Shown: positions 11,495-24,233 of the stretch, piece by piece
Layout: each line of letters begins with the position of its first letter
How positions within the stretch are numbered: the first letter of the stretch is position 1
From: Heloderma charlesbogerti
Lineage: Eukaryota; Chordata; Lepidosauria; Squamata; Helodermatidae
DNA: 64,000 nt
Reading direction: 5' to 3'
Assembly: GCA_026122225.1 (NCBI GenBank)
Contig: JANEZZ010001570.1
Coordinates: 1,178,001-1,242,000, forward strand
Made by a program: the position numbers and the translations under genes
The notes under the pieces: model-generated
What the model saw: the letters and a program-made list of their open reading frames with translations, nothing else
Told to the model about the DNA's origin: nothing
Databases searched by the model: none

Positions 11495-13402
11495 CCCACC
11501 TTTTTAGTGAAACAGCAACAGAGCAACAGAGATACTGTCCAAGTCCTTACTTTCAGTATCTCAGCTGCTTGGTACCACATCCTCTGTCTTTCCTTGTGGG
11601 CAGGAGCAGTTGAGGAACTTAATAATAGGAAAGTTCTGTCAAAGTCTTTCTGAAAGAAAAAGGGGGATGATTAAAGAGCTATTTCTGTCATTTCAGTTTT
11701 GGAGAAAATGGCTGAGATGCATAATAATTGTGCTGGTGGCCACCAACCCCTCCGTTCAAATGCCCTGGAAATGATGCTACATCGTGACTGCTTGTCATTG
11801 TGAGGGGGCTTCTGAGGGAGAAGAACCTGCCAATAGGAGGCCATGAAGAGAAGCTCTGCTTGCGCATATTAAAGAACATATGTATGTGTGTATGTGTGTG
11901 TGAGGGATGGTAATTGTGTCTGCAAATAAGTCAGGCACCAAGGATCTCCAATATCACCGCCTCGTGCACTCCAAAAAATTATTTTAAAACAGATAGAAAT
12001 CATCACACAGCTTCCATGGGGATAGCAACCTGCCCAATTTTTTCAGGGAGTGAAAGAAGGTCGCTCCCCTCTCCCCACACATGCATCATCTAAATGCACT
12101 TCTGCAAATATACCATTTGAAAATCACAGACTTTGTGTTCAGTTCTACATGTGTGTGGGAGGGGGTGGGGCGGGATGTCCTTGAGATCAAGGGCTATGCT
12201 TGGGAACAGGTGGAAAATTTGGGGGCACTGTGTTTGGCCCTCAGATCTCCAGCTCCCTGTTCCTAAATATACAGTTACCTTGTGATGCAGTACATCAAAA
12301 TCATCGTTATCACACCTTGATACCAGTGCAGTATTTTACTCTCTCTGTGCATCAGCTGTGCATTCCAGAAGCCACGTCGTGGCTGGCTGCCTTCAGTGCT
12401 CTAACATCACATTACATAATGTACTTTATTTAGCTGACAGTTGGCTGAGCTGATAAAAATATCTGCACTGATTTGGAAACATTTGCCTAACAGAAATCAG
12501 AAAGAATTGTATTGACACTTCTGCACAGCAAACAGCATAGAGACCCCTTCCTTTCTAACACCACTTGGACTTCAGTACTTGTTTGTTAAAATGCCATCAT
12601 TCGTTCATGTGAGCAGGAATGTTCCCAAAATCATGCTGCAGACTTTGATGCTGTACATCTAGATGCCTATGAGTGGCGCTACCTTATGATGTGATTCAGG
12701 GGGCAGGGCTATGTGGTGTGGCCCCATTCCTACTCACGTGGTAAGTTTCACCACTTATTGTCACATGCCTGAATAGGGCTCTAGTGAAAGCAGTGTACAA
12801 AAATGGGAATTTTTAGGGAAATTTGCTTGCAGAAAGTGTGTACCAGGCAAAATTGCATACAAAACACATATATTAAGCAAAATGCAAATGAAATTGTATA
12901 CAAAATTTCATGCGGACTTCTAAATAAATTGCATAATGATGTAGAAACAACATGGAACACTCTTAAGGCTGAAACTATGAGATACTGAGATAAACCAAAA
13001 TAGACAGATTCACCCATCTCTACTTCCAAGACCATAACTATGTGGAGAAATGGATGTGGGGGAACAAGATAGCCATATTGAGGACAGACTCCACATTATG
13101 GGACACATTTGAGTACCGCCAAAACCAGTGGCTTGCATCATGTCCATCTCTCTCCCATGGCAAAATCTAATGAGAGAGAACTTTTGTTGTGATGTCATCA
13201 TGCTCACTTCAGCTGATAAAGTGGAACACGGGTAGGGGAAATTGGAACTTGGTCAGGGCATATCGTACATTCCTTTATTATACATTGCCATGAGAAAGAA
13301 GAGAAGACACAAAGGTTGCTTGACAATAGGTGTCAACTTGACTAAAAAGCTGAAACATAACAAAGCAAGCACTTGTATGTGACTTGAAGTAATGAGCTGC
13401 TT
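11495..13402. other. Interval without a recognised gene
   Basis: It holds a half-copy of a repeat ending near 12780 (CACCACTTATTGTCACATGCC...), related to the inverted pair at 21755-22000. A TACAAAA/GCATACAAAA-rich repeat ends ATTCACCCATCTCTA at about 12785-13022. No gene recognised. Confidence 0.4.
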
Positions 13403-13525
13403 CGTTCCATATCAGAATATTTGTCCATCCAGCCCAGTCTTGTCTACACTGACTGACAGCAGCTCTCTAGGGTCTTAGGCAGAGGTCTGCCACATCACTT
13501 GCCACCTGATCCTTTTAACTATAGA
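13403..13525 (-). mobile_element. SINE body fragment
   Basis: The stretch CTACACTGACTGACAGCAGC with TCTCTAGGG and GGCAGAGGTCT matches the body of the SINE at 7281-7422. The tRNA-like head is missing. Confidence 0.45.
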
Positions 13526-13647
13526 CAGGAACTTTTGCATACAATGCATCTGCCCATGACTATGACTTTAAAAACAAAACAAAAAGCCACAAACATGAAC
13601 AGAAAGAATAAAACATGTCTACAATTCCAGGATTGTGGAAAGCAGCA

Positions 13648-13738
13648 TTACAGTGCAATCCTATGTTTACTCAGAAGTAAGTCCCACTATGTTCAATGAG
13701 ACTTACTCCAAAGTAAGTGTGCATAGAGATTGCAGCCT
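13648..13738. repeat. Palindromic ACTCAGAAGTAAGTCC repeat
   Basis: GTGCAATCCTATG at the left is mirrored by CATAGAGATTGCAG at the right. The centre has ACTCAGAAGTAAGTCC and its mirror GACTTACTCC around GTTCAATG. Related pieces occur near 17607-17730, 18294-18412, 35376-35446, 53818-53905 and 60050-60116. It is probably a small MITE. Confidence 0.6.
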
Positions 13739-14040
13739 TAGTCTACTGTCTGTTCAAGTTTGGATTTTTGTATAAATTATGAATTACTGAGTTCTCTGTG
13801 CAACATTGACTAGAAATGCATATAAACACAAGTATTTGTCTACACTGATGTGAGTATGCCAATATATGTATTTTTTTTTTTGTAAATTTTTAAAAGTCAT
13901 CAAATTCCGTGGTCACTCACTTTGGGCTCATCTATGCTACTGTCCTAGGATGCCAATGAAAAAATATTAAGGGATTTTTTGTATAAGACATGAATATAAA
14001 CACCCCCACAGAAGGGTTTCTGAAAAATCTCCATTCACTC

Positions 14041-14064
14041 ACACACACACACACACACACACAC
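14041..14064. repeat. (CA)n microsatellite
   Basis: An uninterrupted run of CA units. Confidence 0.9.
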
Positions 14065-14401
14065 TGGGGAGGGGTGTGTGTACTGAGTGAAATATGGATG
14101 GAATGTATCTATTTGAATCTTTAAAAATAGCATAAATAGCTCAGGAAGAGATGAAAAGCTTAACCTTCATCGTGACGTGATCAGGATCAGAAAGGGAAAT
14201 CAGCTTGAATGGTGTACATAATGTTGGTGTCTTGCCCCTGCTTTGCTTTGTTTCATTGGACTAAAAAAAGTAGCTTTCTGCCTTGGGAACACTCTTCTCT
14301 TGTCTGTGCATAAAGTCAAGGTATCAAATTTTAAAAGCAGAAGCAACAAAAGCACTGTTCATTCAGATGACAGTGAGATCTCTTTCTCTTTTTTTCCCCA
14401 G

Positions 14402-14492
14402 GCTGGACGAAGCAGTAGAAGACATTATTGCCAAAGACTGGATTTTATCTGATGTACATACCCTGAAAGAAATGAAATTTTCCCCAGCCTAA
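14402..14492 (+). CDS. Candidate terminal host exon (unassigned)
   Basis: A pyrimidine tract (TCTCTTTCTCTTTTTTTCCCC) ends in an AG at 14400-14401. Directly after it an open frame runs to a TAA at 14490-14492, encoding a short charged segment that starts LDEAVEDIIAKDWILSDV. The acceptor, the open frame and the normal-looking composition would suit a last coding exon. I do not recognise the protein and see no matching upstream exon. It could be chance. Confidence 0.25.
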
Positions 14493-14499
14493 GCTTTAC

Positions 14500-16596
14500 T
14501 GAGAGGACAGCTCAGAGGGGGTGGAACACAGAAAAAGGAAACTGCTGCATGTTATTTCTTTTTTCTTCCTTTTTTTAACACTCATTTTTGCCTCCAAGGC
14601 ACCTCCTGATATGATTAACAAACAGGAGCCACGGGCATCTGGATGTGATATTATCAGGGGATGAAAAGAAAGCAGAAAGGAAACTGCTGGAGTGAAATAA
14701 GGCCTTTTTGAATGGTTATTTTCTACCTGTTGTAATCTTTCAGGATCTCTGTAGACACTTTGTGGACTGATATATAGCATGTCAGATGGTTCCTTTCGCA
14801 AAGTCTTCCTGCACATTTCTATTCCTTTTTCGTTTTAAAATAGTTTTACACGTGACATAGTTTATTGCCAGCAGGATTCAGCAAGGCAAAGCAAGAAAAC
14901 CAGAAGCCTTATTTCAGTTTGCTCACACCAATGTTAGTGCTCAGGACCTCAGCCTTCAGTCAAGAGACATTCCCACTCCCAATTACTTTCTTCTGGCATC
15001 ACAATCCTAAGCACAGCTGGAAGAGAAACTAAGGTTTATTTGCATAAATAGAAAATCCTGCCCCACCACAGCAACTTCATTTGATGACCCCTGCATCATT
15101 TGATGAGTCCTCTACAGTGCTGAGATAAGAGCTTTTCCCCCTGTGGCAGGTGGGGAGGGACCAGGGGAGGAAACTGCTGGGCCAGTTGGAGAACCCCTGT
15201 GTTTCAAAGTTGGTGGATTGCACCTTATTGAATGAGACACTCTATTTATACAAACTCTTAAGTTTTATTTAAACAAGAGGTTTTTCTACAGAGCTCTCTC
15301 TCTCCCCAGGCTAGAAGCGGTGGGTGCTGCCTATGACTACTTCCTGGCTTTTTCCAGGAAGAACAACCCATTCAGGCTGAACCTAGTAGTTTCTTCACCT
15401 TGTTACACCCTGGGGGACTTATCAGGCCCACAGACTGGAGATTCCTCATCCCTGCTCAACACCATTCTTTATCTCTCTCTCCCCCACTCCCTTCCCCCAT
15501 GTAGCATTTAGGTTTTGAGCCAACAGTAGGTCCTACTGAACCCAGGATCAGGGGATTGTCAGCCTATGTGACACCTTCCAATGCCAGTCAAAGAAAGGGA
15601 CTGCAAGAAGACTAGCCAGAATGGAAAAGAAGGCTGCTAACAAAAATAAGCCAAAGGTGTCAGGTGATACTCCCTATCCTGGGATCAGTGACCCCTATAT
15701 AGGCTTTCAGGTTAGGTTTGCTCACTAAATAGAGAAAGTTAAGGCCTCCACTCCTGCTGCTTTTATTGAGACCTATTTTCTGCTTTTCAGGCAATGCCAG
15801 ATCCAAGTTTGGGGGAGTTTCCATGAACCCCACATCCTCCTCTTCACCACTGCCTTCACGCCTTCTCCCTGCTGACCAGAGCAAGATTGCTGATAGGGGA
15901 GTCAGCAAGCAGATGGCAGTTTCTGCCTTTCCTCTTTGCTATCGTCGCTGCTTGATCAGTCAGCCACCCTCTCACCCAGAAGGAGAGAGTGGGCGAGGAT
16001 CAGTGACAAGAATGAGAACAAGGAGTCTCTGCTCAGTTGCCTGATTCTCTCTCTGAGCTGCAAATCCCCACCAAGACCTAGAGGATCAGGGCAGGCAAGT
16101 GAGTAGGTAGCGGCAACTGCTGCTCCTTCTTGTCCTGTGTTTTATTGATCTGTAAGCCACGCCGGAAACCTTTTCATCTGAAGAGCGGGGCAAAAATGCT
16201 TTAAATAAAATAAATTAAATAAAGTCTCCGTCTTGACTTGTCTCTGCTTGCTCCTCCACTGTCTTCCTCTAGGTCAAATAAAGGGGAACAGCAGGGGCTT
16301 TGGTTGGAGTCTTACAACAGAAACACATGTAACTGCTATGAACAGGATCCATAGGGGCAATCATAAACTCACGCTGGCAAGTGTGGCGATTCCACAAGCA
16401 CAGTGCATGAATGACAAAGGTTTGTATGGTGGCCGGTATGTATCTGGAATGATTGACAGGTGAGTGTGAGGTGGGGTTTGGCAGAGTGTGGGCAAGAATG
16501 ACAGCTTGGCAAGTGGAAGAAAGCGGGAGTGGCTGAGTGAGAATGGAATGCAGTGTGATTGGAGGAGAGCTTGTGCAGAAAAAGGTGGGGCGAGTG
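14500..16596. other. Interval without a recognised gene
   Basis: Mostly unique-looking sequence. At about 16139-16232 there is a SINE/LINE-type 3' tail (GTAAGCCACGCCGG... followed by AAATAAA repeats). No coding frame with recognisable features. Confidence 0.4.
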
Positions 16597-17559
16597 TAGG
16601 GTTGGCGGAGAATTTCTCCCCGAAACTTCGGGGGGCCGAGCGCCAACGTGTTCGGCCCCCCAAAGAAGTTTTGGGGAGAAATTCTCCGCACCCCCCTGCG
16701 GGACAGGACTTACCTTTCCTGAATGTCCCTCCCAGCAGCGGGTCCCAGCAGCGGTTCGTCGGGTCTTCGTCAGGGGCGGGGGCGGCAGCCGATCTTTCGA
16801 CCGGCTGCCGCCGCCACCATTCCAATAAAACTAAAAAAAAAACCACCCCCGTGATAGGCTACGTGACGATTAACGTAGTCTATCACGGCTAGATTTGCAA
16901 AGTCAGCCGTGATAGGCTACGTAAATCATCACGTAGCCTATCACGGGTGACTTTTTTTTTTTAAAAAAAGCGCATACGGCTAATGGCGGCCCCCATAGGG
17001 AGCCGCCATTGACGTTCCTTATTTGGTCGCTGTAGTCTAAGTAAAGATTACGTAGACTATGGCGAAAATAAGGGCAACGCTATTTATTGCCCTTATTTTC
17101 CCTTATTTTCGCCGTAGTCTACGTAAATCTTTACGTAGACTACAGCGACCAAATAAGGAACGCGAATGGCGGCTCCCTATGGGGGCCGCCATTTGCGTAC
17201 GCACTTTTTTTTTTTTTTAAGTCACCTGTGATCGGCTACGTGACGATTAACGTAGCCTATCATGGCTGACTTTGCAGATCTAGCCGTGATAGGCTTCATT
17301 AATCGTCACGTAGCCTATCACGGGGGCGTTTGTTTGTTTTTTAACTTTTGAGTTCGCGGCCAGGCAAGGCAAGGCGCCTCCTCCCCAGCCTGAATTTCGG
17401 CCGGGCGAGGCAGGAAGCCTCCCCCCCGGCCTGAATTTCGGCCGGGCGAGGCGGGAAGCCTCCCCTCCCGGCCTGAACTTCGCGCGGGGAGCAGCGAAGC
17501 GCCTCCCCCCCACCGCGAATAAGCTTCAAGGACAGGTAAGTGACTTTCGTCCACCCCTA
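16597..17559 (-). mobile_element. FB-hAT copy 2
   Basis: The left terminus is TAGGGTTGGCGGAG and the right terminus CACCCCTA. Orientation is reversed. It has the complete set of parts. The right-end hairpin is built on TTTCTCCCCGAAACTTCGGG. The exon-like cassette has its ATG at 16820 on the minus strand and GTAAGT after 107 nt, with an in-frame TGA. Mirrored hairpin arms surround an axis near 17090. The left-end block carries a perfect CAG/GTAAGT at 17533-17541. Unlike most copies it has no matching 8-bp flanks (GGCGAGTG against GATTCCTT). Confidence 0.8.
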
Positions 17560-17606
17560 GATTCCTTTGCTGGTGGGACTGTGCTTCAGCTCTGGTAGTC
17601 GAACAG

Positions 17607-18412
17607 TGCAATCCCATACAAATATACCTGGGAGTAAGTCCCACTGAGCTCGATGGAACCTATTTTTGAGTATATGCATAATTGCACTGAATGAGTGCAA
17701 TCCTATGCATTAGGGAGCAAGTCCCATCGAAGTCACTGGAACTCTGAGTAAACATGCTTAAAATGGGCTGAATTTCATTGCTTGCATCAATCCAGCTTAA
17801 TACAAATAATGGGATCAGAGTACAATTATATTGTTAACCCCACCTCCCTGTAAAAACTTTCAGTGAATGTCTTTTGGAAAAAGATTTTCAGAAAGACTTT
17901 TTGATATAGATGTTTGAATTTTCCATTACATGTATAATATTACAGTTATATTGTTTTTTCACATTTTTATTATTTCTGTTTAAGCACTAATCCTTTTCAC
18001 TAAAAGATAAATCAGTAAAAATTATAAATGATTGTAGGCATGTTACATTATTAGATTAATATACCTAGACCAGTTTCCAGTTGTGTGCGAATTGCATTTT
18101 CATGTTTGGTTCTCTACAACACTGGCCCTATTTTTTGTTCTATATTCCTACTTTTTTGGCAAACAGGTGAGAAGAATTTATTTTTGAGAGAATCTGCTAT
18201 GTGCTGTGTTGAAAGAGGGAAGCAGACATATTCATGGAAGTACAGTTCTTTTTTTCTGCTAGGCTGCAAACTTTGTGCCCAGAAACTCTTGATGCCCAGA
18301 TCTATGCATGTTTATTGGTGTCATGTTCAGTTTGAGTGAGATAACACTGGAAGTAAATCCCAAATTGTTCGGTGGGGTTTACACCCACAAAAGTGTGCAT
18401 AGGATTGCTGCT
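17607..18412. repeat. Fragments of the GTGCAATCCTATG / AAGTCCCA repeat
   Basis: Pieces at about 17607-17730 and 18294-18412 share GTGCAATCC, AAGTCCCA and CATAGGATTG motifs with the palindromic repeat at 13648. They are divergent. The DNA between them is A/T-rich with no recognised gene. Confidence 0.4.
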
Positions 18413-19425
18413 GAAAAATAACAGGAAGTTGCTCTGGACTGGAAGACAGTAACTCTCTTTGCAGGATCTAGTGACATCCGCTTCCCCCCACATTTGTGTA
18501 GTTCCTGGCCCGATATCTCATTTAAACAAGGCCTAAGCAATGCACAGACCTTCTTGACCCATTGGCCATTGAACAAGACTGAATATTACTCTTTTAGGTT
18601 GTAGTCAAAGCCAAAGCCCTTAAGGATCAAACCAAGCACAGGAAACCAGAAGGGTTAGTTGTTGTCAGACAACATTGGGAATATTTCTTAACTATTTCCA
18701 GCCTTCTCCCTTGACCTATATTTTTCAGCTTATGCTGCCTCTTCAAAAGAAACTGAGCCATTTTTACATTTCCTTCAGGGGAATCCTTGCCCTTATCCAC
18801 TTCAAAGACAAATCTTGACTATGTGGCATAGTAAATACCCCTGGCATAATGCAAAAAGTTGAATTTTACGCTTTTGCAATTCCCCAAGTAAAAAGAAAGA
18901 GAACTACATTAAACCAAACAAGTCATACTTTCTTCCCCTTCCCAGCTGATCTCCCAGGCATCTGACAATGTCTGTCAATCATTATTTGTTCTGATGCTAT
19001 ACAGTCTGATTATAACTGAAAACAAGAATGAGAGAGCATAAAAGCTGTGTATTTAGAATTCTAGAATTCTTGGTGGGCTATGGAAGCTGATGGGCTTAGA
19101 GCAAGGAAGCTCCCTTGCTCTGGGAGATCTGGAGCCAATCTACATAGAAACAGGTTTTGAGGCATTTCCGTTTAAATACAGATTTTTATGAAATCAGGTG
19201 AGCTCTTCCTGCACAAACGGTAGCCAGTAATGCAGTGTATACATTTAAAAAATCTGTTTGCATAGGAAAGATGAGTAGAACTGAACATCATCAAATGGGT
19301 AGGTGTGAGGAAGGAAGTGAGGAGGCTTGCTTTCTGCCCACGCCCCACTCAGTGAAGCTTTTAAAATCAGCAAGGCTCTGCATACCATTGCACTTCAATG
19401 CATAACAGCCTCTTTATGCTCCCCT
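18413..19425. other. Interval without a recognised gene
   Basis: A/T-rich DNA with no recognisable coding frame, RNA gene or mobile-element end. Confidence 0.4.
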
Positions 19426-19433
19426 CACCACTC

Positions 19434-20262
19434 TAGGGATGTATGAAAGTCACTTACCTTTTCGACGGGTGACATTCGCAGTGGGGGGAGGCGCTCCGTC
19501 CCTCCCCCCCCCGAATCCTGGCCAGCTGGCTCCGCAAATGCGTTCCTGCAGTTTGCGTCCCTGCAGTCAGCCGTGATAGGCTACGTAAATGTTTACATAG
19601 CCTATCAAGGCTGATTTAAAAGAAAAAAAAACGTGCATATGCAAATGGTGGCGCCCATGGGTGCCGCCATTTGCGTTCCTTATTTTGGCATGTCTTAGTC
19701 TACGTAAACATTTACGTAGACTAAGACAGCGAAAATAAGGGGAACGCAAATAGCGTAGACGCTACGCTATTTGCGTTCCCCTTATTTTCGCCGTCTTAGT
19801 CTACGTAAATGTTTACGTAGACTAAGACATGCCAAAATAAGGAACGCAAATGGCGGCGCCCATGGGCGCCGCCATTTGTGTATGCGTGGGTGTTTTTTTT
19901 CTTTTAAAGCAGCCATGATAGGCTACATAAACATTTACGTAGCCTATCTCGGTGTTTTTTAAAAATTCTAGCTGTGATAGGCTACGTAAATCTTTACGTA
20001 GCCTATCATTTTTTTTGTTTTTTGTGGGGGTTTTTACTAGAAATGGCGGTGGCGGCAGCTGGTCGGAAGACCGGCCGCCGCAGCTGCCGCAGCCGCCGCA
20101 CCACCGCCGGAGCCGCTGGAGCCGCCAGGAAGATTTGCCGAAGGTAAGTCCCATCATGGGGGGGGGCGGGGGGGCAGACCGTTTCACCACCGATTTCGGG
20201 GGGCCGAATGCGCTGGCATTCGTCCTCCCCGAGATTCGTGGCGAAATTCTCTGACATCCCTA
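19434..20262 (+). mobile_element. FB-hAT copy 3, perfect 8-bp TSD
   Basis: It starts TAGGGATGTATGAAAG and ends CTGACATCCCTA, flanked on both sides by CACCACTC (19426-19433 and 20263-20270). The left-end block is short and carries AAAAG/GTAAGT facing left. The centre is an almost perfect mirror around GCGTAGACGCTACGC at about 19753-19767. The cassette starts ATGGCGGTGGCGG at 20043, stays open for 101 nt, then has AAG/GTAAGT at 20144. The right end is of the second type (GATTTCGGGGGGCCGAATGC). It is 829 bp and has no transposase. Confidence 0.92.
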
Positions 20263-20270
20263 CACCACTC

Positions 20271-22080
20271 AGAGAATATCTAAAGGGACAGGCAGTGATT
20301 GCGTGCAGGGTCGAATCAGCATCCTTTCAAAGCAGCAGGGCTGATGCTGATCCCCATCCCCAAGGCAATGGGTTTCTTTCCAGGTAGGCATAAGCCCCGC
20401 CCCATGCAACTCTTTCCTTCCATAAATCAGCGCCACTTCCACCAGCCTGCGCTGAAGCCAGCTGAGCTCATATGGACTCCCAAACTGCACTGAAGCTGCT
20501 GTGACTGGAAAACCTGCCATAACTAGAGTTTTTTTAAAAATGTAGGGCAAGAAACACCACAGTAGCTATGGGGAGGGGCATACATCATCTGGCATGATCG
20601 ACTTGGGGGCAGAGCCCAACCAGAGTAAAAGCCTGGTGTAGATGAGCCCTTGGTTAACCTCTGATGACGTTTTTAAATATCGAGTAAAAACTCTTTTGTT
20701 CTAGAATGCCTATGGCATGATGTGTTTCTGATTCCCCCCCCCCCCAGTGTTTTGTAAATCAGTTTTATCTTTTATTTTCTTGGTATATTTTCTTTTCTAA
20801 AAATGAAATTATTGTTTTTAAATTGTGTTGTTATCTTGCAGGGTGTCTTGGTAATAAGATGGAAAGGAGGGATGTAAATACATATATAAATTAAATGGGG
20901 TTCATCCCATATTGATTGATTCAAATATTTACACACATGAAATGATTGTGAATCTAAATAATAATGTTTTTTGGTATAGTAACTCATACAAGGAGAAAGG
21001 AAAGAAGGGAGACTACAGTTGAGATGTCTTTGCTGTAGCAGCCACTTACTACAGAATGCACTTTCAGTGGAAATCCACCTAGCCCCTCCTTTGCTGATAT
21101 TTCTATATTTAGATGCAAGAAGGTAGCAGGCTAATGTAATTACAAATGCCAGCTATTGTTTTATTTTTACCATGGTCCCCCATGCATTCTCCAATCCCTA
21201 GCTATAGCTGTAGAAACAGGCTAGGGAAGGCATATTCTGGGAAGAAGTGGCAGTCCAAGAAAGATTTAACACTTCTTTTTCTCTCTTCCAAATCTCACCC
21301 TCTTTGCCACTTTTGCTCCAGCAGATAACTAGGTTCCCAGACCTCAGTCTTCTGCCTAACATTTCATTTGGCCCCAAATCATCTTACTTGATGGCTGCTA
21401 CTTTATCCTTCCAAATCATACAATCCTAGATCTTGTTTTTCTATCAAGCACTGAAATTAGACATGTTCTGTGAGTTTCCTGAACAATATAAGAGATTTAC
21501 TTTCAGCTCACACTCCCAAAGGGGGGGTCAAAAGTTTATTGAAAGGGGAAAAACAGCAACAACAATCCCATGCAACAGATAGATATGCAAGCAAAACTCA
21601 TACTTATGCTTGAGCAATATAATGTTAGATAAATAATACAATAAGAGTATATATTGTAGACAAAACCTTCATGTACAGTTGAGGATGTTCCAATGATGAA
21701 TGGAACTAATAGCTTGGAATGTCACGTTTTCAGACCATGTCATGAGCCCTTTGCAGGCATTATAAAAAGTGGTGAAAGTCACCATGCGAGCAGGAATGGG
21801 GCCAAACCAAGTAACCCCCCACTCCAACATCACATCATCTCATAGGCCTGCCCATAGCCATAGGCATCCACACATACAGTGTGAATGCCTACAGTGGGGA
21901 GGCCTTCATGCATGCAGCTGTATGTGCACAGGCTTCCATGCAAATTTGCAACCCTGTGCGATGAGGGCTTCACCGCTTTTTATAACGCCTGAACAGAGCT
22001 ATGGAGTGCTAGAATTTCCATTTAAATACTGCATATAGCTGAATGACTGATTTTATCTTGAGCAGCTAAATAGAATCCAT
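20271..22080. other. Interval without a recognised gene
   Basis: A/T-rich DNA. An old MITE lies at about 21740-22005, with inverted TTATAAAAAGTGGTGAA and TTCACCGCTTTTTATAA arms. No coding frame with known features. Confidence 0.4.
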
Positions 22081-22081
22081 T

Positions 22082-23304
22082 GATTTGTCAAGAACAAATC
22101 CTGCCAGACGAATCTGATCTCATTTTTTGATCAAGTAACCTCCCTTGTGGACTGTGGGAATGCTGTGGACATAATATACCTCCACTTCAGCAAAGCTTTC
22201 GACAAAGTGCCCCATGATATCCTGTTGAGCAAACTAGTGTGGGCTAGTTGGATCCACAATTGGCTACAGAATCGGACTCAAAGAGTGCTTATCAATGGGA
22301 CCTTCTCAAACTGGGGAGAGGTAACGAGTTGGGTACTGCAGGGCTCAGTCCTGGGCCCAGTGCTCTTCAACATTTTTATGAATGACTTGGAGGAGGAGGT
22401 GCAGGGAATGCTGATCAAATTTGCAGATGACACAAAATTGGGCAGGACAGCTAATACTTTGGAAGACAGAAACAAAATTCAAAGTGATCCTGATAGACTG
22501 GAGCGCTGGGCAGAAAACAACAGAATGACATTTAATAGGGATAAATGCCAAGTTCTGCACCTAGGAAAAAGAAACCAAAGGCACAGTTACAAGATGGGGG
22601 ATACGTAGCTCAACATCACTACAAGCGAGAGGGATCTTGGAATTGTTGTAGATCACAAGCTGAATATGAGCCAATAATGTGATGCGGCTGCAAAAAAGGC
22701 AAATGCTCTTTTGGGCTGCATTAATTGAAGCATAGCTTCCAAATCCTAGGAAGTACTAGTCCCCCTCTACTCAGCACTGGTTAGGCCTCATCTGGAGTAC
22801 TGTGCAGTTCTGTGCACCACACTTTAAGAAGGATGCAGACAAGCTGGAGAGAGTTCAGCAGAGGACAACAAAGATGATCAGGGGACTGGAAAAAAAGCCC
22901 TATGAAGAGAGACTGGAAGAACTGGGCATGTTTAGCCCTGAGAAGAGAAGACTGAGGGGAGATATGATAGCACTCTTCAAGTACTTGAAAGGTTGTCACA
23001 GAGAGGAAGGCCAGAATCTCTTCTTGATCATCCCAAAATGCAGGACACAGAATAATGGGCTCAAGTTACAGGAAGCCAGATTCCGGCGGAACATCAGGAA
23101 AAAAACCCTGACTGTTAGAGCAATATGACAATGGAACCAATTACCTAGGGAGGTAGTGGGCTCTCCCACACTGGAGGCATTCAAGATTAGACTGGACAGC
23201 CACATGTCAGGGATGCTGTGACTTGGATTCCTGCACTGAGCAGGGGGTTGGACTCGATGGTTTTGTAGGCCCCTTCCAACCCTACTATTCTATGATTCTA
23301 TGAT
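22082..23304 (+). mobile_element. CR1 LINE, 5'-truncated, decayed
   Basis: The coding part is a broken CR1 reverse transcriptase. Open segments contain the RT motifs FSKAFDKVPHDILL, LQGSVLGPVLF (usual PQG altered) and FADDTKL, then the C-terminal region with ADKLERVQQR and GDMIALFKYLKGC. At least two interruptions separate them: a TAG just after MGDT near 22606, and later frame breaks around 22740-22830. The 3' end has GATTCTATGATT-type repeats at 23286-23304. The start is a truncation, since the endonuclease half is absent. It is not functional. Confidence 0.88.
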
Positions 23305-24233
23305 TTAAACATTTGAAAATATTCATTAGCTTTGTTCATTCCAGCAACTACAAACAATAGCAGATGCTCAATATACAATATACTTCTTGCCTGTGTTGTC
23401 CCATTTCACTGACTTTCCTATTTGGGATTTTCTAGAATGTCTCAGGTACGCATGACTGGAAGGGCTCCAGACATTGGCCAGTCCAATATCCCTTTCCAAA
23501 AGCAGGCTGTTGCATGCATTGGCTGAACCCTATCCATGTCACATATCACTCTCCCAACAGACCATCCCAGCTCATCCAGATTGCAATGTGCCAAGCAGAG
23601 ATCAGGAGTGAACAAGTTGTCCATGCCAGTGATGCTTGTTTGATTTGCTACCACCAATTCAAAATCTCAGATGATGCCTTCACATGTCTGAAATGCATCC
23701 AAAAAGGGCTACTGCCAAGCCAATTCCACTAACCACCCAACTGACATGTGCCAAAATTGCAGTCAGGGTATGGGAAGATACAGATTGTTGCTTATCTGGT
23801 ATCTATTTTGGCAATGCAAAATACTAGGCTTCTGCCCAAATATTTTTATGTGGCATTCTGGGGAATAATGGTGGGATGGATGCATGGCACTTTGCCATGC
23901 CTTTCCCTGCTTTAGCTGCCCCTTTTCCTGGCTTCCAGTTCATCATCTGTACCTCTTCTGTTATAAAGCCTGAACTGCCCAGCAACAAATTGTAAAGGAA
24001 GTTCTTAAAAGATGCAGGAAGACAAAAATGTTCAGTTGAAAATATCAGCCATAACTGATGTTTTGTCATCTTTCTGGACTGTACACACCATGAAGAACTG
24101 TGGCATTCCTGCTTTACCATTCTGTGGGAAAGAAGTATTCTTCTCCTAGATGATTGCATCTACGTCTAGATTCTATTACATTTAATATATGAAGCTTTTC
24201 AAGATTTTGAAAATTTAGATTTTCAAAAAACAC
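23305..24233. other. Interval without a recognised gene
   Basis: No coding frame with recognisable features, RNA gene or element end was seen. Confidence 0.35.
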
